Program-made: the position numbers and the translations under genes
The notes under the pieces: model-generated
Database searches by the model: none
What the model saw: the letters and a program-made list of their open reading frames with translations, nothing else
Told to the model about the DNA's origin: nothing
NCBI GenBank assembly: GCA_028015205.1
Contig: CM051521.1
Location: 105,438,513 to 105,502,512, forward strand
Direction: 5' to 3'
DNA: 64,000 bases
Source of the DNA: Mytilisepta virgata
Lineage: Eukaryota; Mollusca; Bivalvia; Mytilida; Mytilidae
In this document: in pieces, positions 49,977 to 58,845 of the stretch
Numbering within the stretch: position 1 is the stretch's first letter
Layout: the number at the start of each line of letters is the position of its first letter

Positions 49977-52972
49977 TTAATCTGACATTAAACATGGCTG
50001 TCGTAGCTAAAAATAGAATATAGGGGTGGATGTGTTGTTTTTGGCTTATAACTTAAAAACCGTTACAGATATAAAAAATCTGACGGGGTAAAATTGATCA
50101 GCATGACGAGATCTACCTACCCTGAAATTTTGAAGGAAATTCCAAAACCCATTTAGGAGTTATTGCCCTTTTTTCGTCAAATTTTCAAAATTTTAACATT
50201 TTTTGTCATTTATCTCCAAAACTATTTGAGATAGAATTGAAATGTAAATTTGAAAACTGTTTGCCATGTTGAGATCTACCTACCCTGAAATTTTAAAGGA
50301 AATCCCAAAACCCATTTAGGAGTTGTTGCCTTTTTTTTATCAAATTTTCAAAATTTTTTCATTCAAAAATCTTCTCTAAAACCGCTGGGCCGATTGGTTT
50401 GAAACTTAATAGGAATGATCTATGACATGTCCTCTACAAACGATCCTCAATTTATTTTGATCTGACATAAAACATGGCTGTCGCAGCTAAAAATAGAATA
50501 TAGGGGGAGCATGTGCTGTTTTTGGCTTATAACTTAAAAACCATTACAGATATCAAAAATCTGACAGGGGTAAAATTGATCAGCATGACAAGATCTACCT
50601 AACCTGAAATTTTGAAGGAAATCCCAAAACCCATTTAGGAGTTATTGCCCTTTTTTTTGTCAAATTTTCAAAATTTTAACATTTTTGCATTGATCTCCAA
50701 AAGTATTTGAGATAGAAGTGAAATGTAAATTGAAAAATGTTTGTCATGTTGAGATCTACCTACCCTGAAATTTTGAAGGGAATCCCAAATTCTATTTAGG
50801 AGTTATTGGTTTGTGTAATTTGAGGTCGGGTTCTGTTACATTTATTTTTAGGTTCACCCTTATTCCTGGTCAATTTTATCAATTTCCTGCCAGGACTACC
50901 ACCATCAGGGAACATATTTTAACATTAAACCTTATGAATAATAAATCTTCAACAATTTTTTCCTGAACAATTGAACCAATTGCAACAAACTTGGTCAAAT
51001 AGTTGATTAATTGTCCAATGAAAACCAGACTCCAGGTGAGCGATACAGGCTCTGGTGAGCCTCTTGTTTATTGACATCTTCAATAGAGGGTACAGTTTTT
51101 CACCCGCATTATTGAAACTTCGCAGAATGTTTCAATACATATTGAAGATGTGCACCTCACTTTATGGAATTATTTCAGGAATTATTTCCCATTTCTCCAA
51201 ACTTTGGAACTTAGTTGTTTTTTTATTGACATCTTCAATAGAGGGTACCTATTTTGTGAAATCAACTCCTCCTACAATTTTTCATCTGCATCCTTGAAAC
51301 TTCGCAGAATGTTTTAATATATATTGAAGATGTGCACCTCACTTTATGGAATTATTTCGGGAAACTAATTAAATTGATGACTGCCTCTGTGCTCGTACAC
51401 CAACATACAATGTGTCTGATTTTGTCTATATAAATATTCATGACTGCCAATGTGCAATATGTTCTTATAATCACCTTTGTCACCGCTACAGTAAACACCC
51501 AGTAAAGCAACTTGGCCATTTGTGTCTTTGACCCATTTTTATACGACCGCAAAATTTTTGCGGTCGTATATTGGTATGACGTTGGCGGCGGCGTCGTCGT
51601 CATCGTCCGAAGACATTTGGTTTTCGCACTATAACTTTAGTATAAGTTAATAGAAATCTATGAAATTTAAACACAAGGTTTATGACCACAAAAGGAAGGT
51701 TGGGATTGATTTTGGGAGTTTTGGTCCCAACAGTTTAAGAATTAGGGGCCAAAAAAGGGCCCAATAAGCATTTTTCTTGGTTTTTGCACAATAACTCTAG
51801 TATAAGTAAATAGAAATCTATAAAATTTTAACACAAGGTTTATGACCACAAAAGGAAGGTTGGGATTGTTTTTGGGAGTTTTGGTCCCAACAGTTTAGGA
51901 ATTAGGGGCTAAAAAAGGGCCCAAATAAGCATTTTTCTTGGTTTTTGCGCAATAACTTTAGTATAAGTAAATAGAAATCTATGAAATTTAAACACAAGGT
52001 TTATGACCACAAAAGGAAGGTTTGGATTGATTTTTGGAGTTTTGGTCCCAACAGTTTAGGAATTAGGGGCCAAAAGGGTCCAAAATTAAACTTTGTTTGA
52101 TTTCATCGAAAATTGAACTATTGGGGTTCTTTGATATCCCGAATCTAACCGTGCATTTAGATTCTTAATTTTTGGTCCCGTTTTCAAATTGGTCTACATT
52201 AAGGTCCAAAGGGTCCAAAATTAAACTTAGTTTGATTTTAACAAAAATTGAATTCTTGGGGTTCTTTGATATGCTGAATGTAAACATGTACTTAGTTTTT
52301 TTATTATGGGCCCAGTTTTCAAGTTGGTCCAAATCGGGGTCCAAAATTAAACTTTGTTTGATTTCATCGAAAATTGAACTATTGGGGTTCTTTGATATGC
52401 CGAATCTAACTGTGCATTTAGATTCTTAATTTTTGGTTCCTTTTTTTTAAATTGGTCTACATTAAGGTCCAAAGGGTCTAAAATTTTTTTTTTTTAATTT
52501 TCATTTTTTATTGAAATCTGTACATTTGTTAGTAATGAAAACATCGAATACCGGTACCTTATCCCGGCCTCGTTAATGTTAGTAATAGAAAATGTAAATA
52601 TGTATCTATCAAAGGGTCTTAAATTAAACTTAGTTTGATTTTAACAAAAATTGAATTCTTGGGGTTCTTTGATATGCTGAATCTAAACATGTACTTAGTT
52701 CTTTTATTATGGGCCCAGTTTTCAAGTTGGTCCAAATCGGGGTCCAAAATTAAAGCTAAAAAAGGGGTAAATTTTTTTTTTTGGGGGGGGGGGATGGGCA
52801 ATTCTCCACAGCATATTGTTTTGCACAAGAAGCAAAAAATTGAATATAAATTCAAATCATATGACCAATTCTAAGTTCTTTGATTTCAGTTATTCTGTGT
52901 CAGAAACCTATTATGTGTCAAATATTTCAAGAAATTTTCAATTGCACAGTATTGTGCAATAGCAAGAAATCT

Positions 52973-53261
52973 TCAATTGCACAGGGGGCCTCGGTGGCCG
53001 AGTGGTCTAGGTAGTTTGTCATGACTACTAATGATCACTAGCCTGTCAACGCTGGGGTTGTGAGTTCGAATCTCACCTGTGGCGGGGTGTGTTCGACTCC
53101 GATCTTAATTGACAAGGATTGCCAATTTTCCTACCGAAGGTCGGTGGTTTTCTCTTCGGGTACTCCGACTTCCTCCACCAATAAAAACTGGCCGCCGCGA
53201 AATAGCCAAATGTGCTGAAAACGGCGTTAAACCCCAATTAAACAAACAATCAATTGCACAG
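52973..53261 (+). mobile_element. tRNA-derived SINE (family 1), copy 2, 12-bp target duplication
   Basis: Body 52985-53249: GGCCTCGGTGGCCGAGTGGT (A box), GAGTTCGAATCTCACC (B box), GGCGGGGTGTGTTCGACTCC, ending CAATTAAACAAACAA. TCAATTGCACAG flanks it at 52973-52984 and 53250-53261. The empty counterpart of this site exists about 1 kb away at 53966-54050, which confirms the insertion boundaries. Confidence 0.9.
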
Positions 53262-53542
53262 TATTGCGCAATAGCAAGAAATTGATATGTGTGCCCTGTT
53301 ATCAAAACTTTATTATTAACAAATTCCATTGGAAATTTGCCAATAACTTTAGTTTAATGAACTTCATTGGAAATTTGCCAATATAAAATGTGCGGATAAA
53401 GCTTTTTAGTTTATCTCATCTAAACTGCTTTTAAATTATGTATATTTAAAATTTGCCATCCATGACTATGACGTCATTTTCTATTTTAATACGTTATGGT
53501 GTATTTAAATGGGCTGTGTTATGGTTGCAAAGTATAAAGAAA

Positions 53543-53640
53543 TGGGGGGGGGGGGTTGAAAACAAAATTTAAGGGGGGGGGGGGGGTTAAAAACAAAATT
53601 TAAGGGGGGGGGGGGGGTAAATGAGAAATTGGGGAGGGGG
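53543..53640 (+). repeat. G-run array
   Basis: Three runs of 10-14 G alternate with TTAAAAACAAAATTTAAG-like spacers. Further G runs lie at 52785-52793 and 53752-53760. The regular spacing suggests local tandem duplication; run lengths are unreliable. Confidence 0.8.
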
Positions 53641-54447
53641 CAATTTTTTTCTCATTTCATATTTCATAAATTAAAAAGAAAATTTCAAATTTTTTTTAGC
53701 AAAAAAAGGGGGGGTTACAATAAATTTTATTGTTTTTTGGGGTTTTTTTTGGGAGGGGGGGTCAATGTGCAACTTCATAGTGTATTGCACAAAAGCTAAA
53801 AAAAGGGGTAAATTATTATTTTTTTTTTGGGGGGGGACAATTCTCCACAGCATATTGTATTGCACAAGAAGCAAAAAATTGAATATAAATTCAAATCATA
53901 TGACCAATTCTAAGCTCTTTGATTTCAGTTATTCTGTGTCAGAAACCTATTATGTGTCAAATATTTCAAGAAATTTTCAATTGCACAGTATTGTGCAATA
54001 GCAAGAAATCTTCAATTGCACAGTATTGTGCAATAGCAAGAAATTGATATGTGTGCCCAATTTTAAATTTTAAATTGGTTATTTCTGATTTATATATAAA
54101 AACAAATAATACTGATATGGTTTGAATAGGTAAATTAAAAATTTTTAAGTTCTTAGACAACATTCATTCTGTGTCAGAAACCTATGCTGTGTCAAATATT
54201 TATTCACAATCCAAATTCAGTATTGTATCAAGCTTGAATGTTGTGTTCATAATTGCCCCAACTATTCAGGGTTCGACATCTGCGGTCGTATCTATCTGCG
54301 CCCAACGGAGCATTTTATTAGTTATTAGCTTTTAAATTTATTTTTAAAAATTTTTATTTACCATTAATTACATTGCTTGTTTCCCTCCTTTCATTCCTCA
54401 AACCACAGGACCATCCTGAAATTTTATTGATCCAGCCTTACTTTTAA

Positions 54448-54720
54448 CCAAAGACATTTATATTGGTATTTATTGCTTCTCCCCCAAGCACGCGGCATCT
54501 AGGAGTAAGAGAAAAAGACTGGTCAGCTCGGAGTCAGTATAATGTGTGTCCCTTTTGGGTAGTATGTGTTCCTGGGGACTGTTATCTTGTAAGAATCTGG
54601 CTCAGCGAGTTGGTCAAGTGCAAGCAGTGTTCATAATTTATTCATATCACATCAACATGTTCTAGTCCTGATATGCATTTTATAATTCCCATTGAACATT
54701 AAACAATAATCCATCCATTG
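54448..54720 (+). mobile_element. 5'-truncated SINE (family 2)
   Basis: Matches the part of 35210-35475 beyond the tRNA head: AACCAAAGACATT, AAGCACGCGGCATCTAGGAG, GACTGGTCAGCTCGGAGTCA, ATCAACATGTTCTAGTCCTG, ending AACAATAATCCATCCATTGG. The tRNA-like promoter head is missing, as expected for an incomplete reverse-transcript. Confidence 0.78.
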
Positions 54721-55075
54721 GAGGAATTATTAGGATTTAGGGGTAAGGGTGCCAGCTAATTGCTCTACAAAACCTCTTTCAAAGATTTTAAAATTCATAT
54801 TGACATGTATTAAAGAAGGCCTTCAGAATTACTGCGAAACATCATATTCCACCACCAGTGCCGTCAATCAGATGTGGATTCTTAAAAACTAAAAGAATTT
54901 ACTACGATGTCTAAAATCAAAATCTTTGGCTACATGCAACAGCAAAAAAACATTCGACTTCTTTACATTCTACATTACCATACCACATTTTCAATTAAAA
55001 GATCGCTTAAAATAACTAGTTTATCAATGTTTTTTCAACAAAAATGGCACACGCAGGTATAAATTTCTAGCTTTT

Positions 55076-55770
55076 CTGAGGTAGAGAAAAGGCTTATTTC
55101 TTGAAGAACCACTCTAATTCTGACAAAAAGTATTCTGAAAATGAAATGTTAGATTTTCTCATAGACAACATATTTGTTGAATTTGGCGGTCTAGTTTTCC
55201 AACAAGCAATCGCATTCCAATGGGAAACAACTGTGCTCCTCTCCTCGCCGATCTGTTTCTGTACTCATATGAAGCGGGCTTTATTCAAGGGCTACTATGT
55301 GAAAACAAAAAGAAACTGACCCAATCCTTTAATTTTACTTTTCATTATAAAGATGATGTGTTGTCGTTAAATAGCGACAAATTCCAAGACTTTCTACATC
55401 TAATCTACCACAGTAAGCTTGAAATTAAGGATACTACAGATACACCAAAGTCCGCTTCATATTTGGATTTGTTTCTTGAAACGTGATGACTTTAACTTTG
55501 CTATTGTTAACTTTCCCTTCTTGAGTAGCAATATACCAGCATCGCGTGCATATGGTGTCTACGTTTCTCGGCTTATCCGATTTTCAATGGCATGCGTGAG
55601 TTATCCTGACTTTCGACAAAGAGAATTACTGCTGTCACAAAAAGCTTCTTCACCAGGGTTTTATCAGGGATAAGTTGATGTCATTACTTAGGAAATTTTA
55701 CGGTCGTCATCACTAATTGATAGACTGTTACAGTGTTCCAATATCTAAGATGATGTTGGACCTGTTCCCA
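55076..55770 (+). pseudogene. Penelope-like reverse transcriptase relic
   Basis: Three frames together give an RT fragment: EMLDFLIDNIFVEFGG (55101 frame), then PMGNNCAPLLADLFLYSYEA (55220 frame, to about 55486), FNFTFHYKDDVLSLN at the catalytic site, SASYLDLFLE, and in a third frame DDFNFAIVNFPFLSSNIPAS, AYGVYVSRLIRFS and FYGRHH. At least two frameshifts and several stops separate the pieces. The combination resembles the RT of Penelope-like elements; the catalytic box reads YKDD where YIDD or YADD would be usual. No GIY-YIG endonuclease is visible downstream. The following 300 bases may be 3' remains of the same element. Confidence 0.68.
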
Positions 55771-56373
55771 CTGTCGTAACATTTCATGCCTCCACCAAAT
55801 TTATGACTTTCATCGGACTGACTTTGTTGAACTTCACGATGGTGTCGTATATGGAGGAGGAACTGCCTACCCATTGGAGCACCTGGGTTCACTCCTGTTT
55901 TTATAGGAGTTTGTGTTGTTCATTGTTCTTTAGTTTTCAGTGTTTATTTGTTGTGCTTGTGGTTGTTCATTTGTCTACCCGGGTTTGTATGTCCAATGGA
56001 TTACCTTTTTTTATTTGCTCCTTAGGTATATTTGTCCTCTTTATTGCAATCCAACATTTCAAATGGAAGATAAAAACAAAAAAAGATCAGTTGTCTTTAT
56101 CATACTAACTTATCTCTCTGATATCAGGTTAAATTTTTACAATATGCTGAGCATTTTTCAAAACTTGGAGAATTTGATTTGATGAAATAAATCCGGTTTT
56201 AAATGTATATATTAGATATACACAAGTATGGTTGACAAATCTGTTCTAAACAAAATATTTACTATGAAAGAGATTGAAAAATAGTTACAGCTGTGATTAA
56301 AAACTAAGGAACTGTATATTACACTGAATCATATTCCTGGATTTCTGAGAGAAAAACATAAGAATGTGAATAT

Positions 56374-56650
56374 TTAAGGTATCCGGACCATAAATGACCA
56401 CGTGATTATCCGAAAGTTCCCGGATGTTCCATACAACGCAATTGAAATGACCTCGGTAATTATCGGCAAACTTCGGAAATGTCAATATAACTAACTTATT
56501 TTTACAGACTGCATATAAGCAACAGAGTGTGTTTCAACTTGAGAAAAATATATATACAAAATTCCAGCTTTAAATTTTTTGGTTCAGCCATTCACGGTCA
56601 AAAAGAGATACACTTTTCGTTCATGATCTATTATGGTCCGGATACCTTAA
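56374..56650. mobile_element. 277-bp MITE with 20-bp perfect inverted ends starting TTAA
   Basis: TTAAGGTATCCGGACCATAA at 56374-56393 and its exact reverse complement at 56631-56650. The TTAA at both outer ends may be a target duplication, as in piggyBac-type elements, giving 16-bp terminal repeats. There is no coding capacity. Confidence 0.8.
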
Positions 56651-56830
56651 CATTATCACTTCAAGTTGTTATGAATGGGAGATATAAGCAGCCGTGGTTA
56701 TGAATTAAGATACAGATTTATCATTTAAGGTTATTTCATCAATTCTGAGATATTCAAGACATGTCCAATGCCAGAATAAATGTAAGTACCGTGGGTATTT
56801 TACCAAAACAAGTACTTCTTGACAAATAAA

Positions 56831-57538
56831 ACTAGAAATCGGTGCCATCAGAAACGATGTCCATCCCCGCACTGCACAAGTAAAAAAACATGATACGCCC
56901 GTCGTCTTGTGAAAAAAACATATGGAAACCCGGAAAAACATAAGCGTGTAAACTTTTAAGCAATAGAGATGCGGTGCAGATGTGACCAAAAAAGACTACC
57001 CTTTTTACCAAAAAGCTCAATAAAAATTCAATAACTCAAAAATAAAATAAAGAATCATCACCAAAAAGTATACAGATCTTAAGATTAATATAACTAACAA
57101 GTGTGTAAAGGTTTAAGCAATAATCATAAATCGTTTCTGAGATACGGCGCAACATGTGAAACCCCCCCTTTTTTTTTACAAAAAACTCAGTGACTCTAAA
57201 ATAAAATTTTGAATCATCACCAAAAAGGATACAGATCTATAGATTAATATAACTAAGCAGTGTGTAAAGGTTTAAGCAATAACCATAAATCGTTTTTGAG
57301 ATACGGCGTGACATGTGAAAAAAAACATCCCTGTTTTAGTTACAAAGTCCCGTAACTCAAAAAGTTTTAATCTTATTTTCACCAAAAAGTATACAGATCA
57401 TTTGACCATCATGAGAAACAACTATGTTAAGTTTCATGAAATTTGGATAAGCTGTTCTCAAGTTACGGTGCGACATGTTTACGGCGGACAGACGGACGCT
57501 GGACATTTGTATACCAATATTTTGACGGGCGTATAAAA
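56831..57538 (-). mobile_element. Hairpin-ended element, family D, copy 2 (minus strand)
   Basis: Read on the minus strand it begins TTTTATACGCCCGTCAAAAT and GGTATACAAATGTCCAGCGT with CCGTCTGTCCGCCGTAAA. The core has three units with ACGATTTATGGTTATTGCTT and CTGTATCCTTTTTGGTGATG-like words. It ends GACGGGCGTATCATG, a hairpin region GGACATCGTTTCTGATGG, then GATTTCTAGTTTT. TACGCCCGTC and GACGGGCGTA form the subterminal inverted repeat. Confidence 0.68.
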
Positions 57539-57544
57539 ACAATT

Positions 57545-58455
57545 AACAGTGACAAATTAGCAATTTCACAATTTCAGTCTGAAAGTTGGACCCTGAATCA
57601 AATTCAAAATTAAAAACCTTATTGCACATATACACATAGTGAAGAACAATGTTATAAACAAATGAAACCACTGAAACAAAAAATGAATGAGTATTTCCAG
57701 GCAAAATTAGCAATTTCATCAGTTTCGGTCCCAAAGTTTGAACCCTTAATAGATTTTCAAAATTAAAAACTTTTTCGCACATCTACAGAAAATATAGAAC
57801 AATATTATATACAAATAAATTTGCTAAATCTAAATGAAAAATGAAAGATCGAGGAGTTTAATTAAGGCAGAAGCTTAAATTCACTGTTTTTGAAATACAA
57901 CCCCTGTTGGCCCCAATTTTTGTAAATCAAAATTCTAAAACCTTATTGCGCATCTACATACAGTTTGTGACAATACTGTAAAGCATAAAATGAAAAATGT
58001 ATGAGGAGTTTAGGTCACAAGCTTAAACTTCCAATTTTTGAAATTTGACACACGTGGACCCTACTTTTTAAAAAAATCAAAATTCGAAAAACCTTATTGC
58101 GCATCGACATACAGTATGTGATTATACTGTATAGAAATTAAAAGCATAAAATGAGAAAGGAATGATAAGTATAGGTCACATGTTTAAATTTCCAATTTCT
58201 GAAATTCGACCCCTGTGGGCCCCAATTTTTGAAAATCAAAATTATAAAACCTTATTGCACATCTACATACAGTTTGTGACAATACTGTATAGAAATTAAA
58301 TGCATGAAGTTAAAAAATGAACGAGGAGTTCTGGAGACAAGATTATCTAACGGACGCACGACAGACAAACGGACAGACGGACAAAGAGACAGACGGACGG
58401 TCAGACGGACCGATTACAAATATCCCCGAACTTCATTCGAAGTGCGAGGATAATG
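57545..58455 (-). mobile_element. Hairpin-ended element, family F (minus strand)
   Basis: On the minus strand it begins near 58455 with TTATCCTCGCACTTCGAATG pairing to AAGTTCGGGGATA, followed by a CCGTCTGACCGTCCGTCTGT tract. The core has four or five units of 150-180 bp with AAACCTTATTGCGCATCTAC-type words (plus strand) and CAATACTGTATAGAAATTAA. The 3' end is not clear and may have been lost next to element D copy 2. Confidence 0.55.
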
Positions 58456-58639
58456 AACTTATAAAGACAAAATAGATCTATAATATATATTTATACATCT
58501 GCACTTTATCATTATGGTGGACACTGACTAAAAGATGATACCAATATTTCTTTAAAAGAAAAAATTGCAGTGCAACCTTTTAACTGGTCCTATTTTGTAC
58601 ATTGGTCCGAGTTCATCATGGTACGATTTAACCATAGTG

Positions 58640-58845
58640 TGAGGAATTCGTGACAACCGGAAGTAAATATTTGTTGTCACTAGATACATGCGTCTTGGCA
58701 TTCGTTCAAAGAGCGATGCGATGAATGGAGTAATTAATAGCATTAACAGTTTTAATCATGTTGAAACTGGATTGTTTAGTTGTTATATGACACACACATG
58801 CATTTTTCAGTTACAAACAGTTCGTTTTAAGACCGGAAGTTAAAA
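58640..58845 (+). promoter_or_regulatory. Candidate promoter region of the CDKL2-like gene
   Basis: Two ETS-type ACCGGAAGT words lie at 58656-58664 and 58832-58840 in a stretch with more CpG than its surroundings. This is the nearest such cluster upstream of the kinase start. It is a weak prediction. Confidence 0.2.

Larger units (their letters stand above)
48313..51068 (+). mobile_element. Family A element, copy 8, inserted in H and itself split by family C
   Basis: 5' end TTTTAGCTCACCTGGCCAAA with GGCCATGTGAGC; 3' end CCAGGTGAGCGATACAGGCT, CTGGTGAGCC, TCTTGTTTA. The sequence without the family C insert is close to copy 4 (21683-22631) but has more core units. The uninterrupted H sequence reads GTCGTTTTTTATTGACATC; here the A element sits inside the T run, so insertion was between T residues without an obvious target duplication. 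Confidence 0.82.
47886..51360 (+). mobile_element. Family H tandem-core element, split by family A copy 8
   Basis: The 5' end has GGCCGGGTTGCACAGAGTGC with AAATCCGGG as a hairpin, followed by GGGCGG-rich sequence. The core is a run of about 180-bp units (GGGTACCTATTTTGTGAAAT, CCTACAGTTTTTCACCC, GATGTGCACCTCACTTTATG, CCAAACTTTGGAACTTAGTC) at 47975-48312. It resumes at 51069 with ATTGACATCTTCAATAGAGG after the family A insertion and continues to about 51360. No clear 3' end was found, so the right part may be truncated. Confidence 0.6.
52752..54056 (+). repeat. Local direct duplication of about 260 bp inside family B
   Basis: Copy 1 (about 52752-52984 plus 53262-53295) and copy 2 (about 53792-54056) share GGGGTAAATT, CAATTCTCCACAGCATATTG, TCAAATCATATGACCAATTC and the doubled CAATTGCACAGTATTGTGCA segment. 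They differ mainly in G-run length and by the SINE in copy 1. Confidence 0.85.
51536..54318 (+). mobile_element. Family B hairpin element, copy 2
   Basis: 5' end TTTTATACGACCGCAAAATT pairing with TTTGCGGTCGTATATT, then GGCGGCGGCGTCGTCGTCAT. The core has three units of 160 bp (51602-52080) with CACAAGGTTTATGACCACAA at 51672, 51832 and 51993, then shorter repeats with AATTGAACTATTGGGGTTCT. The 3' end at 54270-54318 is CATCTGCGGTCGTATCTATC, hairpin TGCGCCCAACGGAGCA, TTTTATTAG. Inside it are a SINE, poly-G tracts and a local duplication, so the interval has grown by later events. Confidence 0.7.

Noticed and set aside
55803..56182. Hydrophobic ORFs after the RT relic as a membrane protein
   Set aside because: They overlap each other in different frames, lack conserved features and probably belong to the 3' remains of the retroelement.
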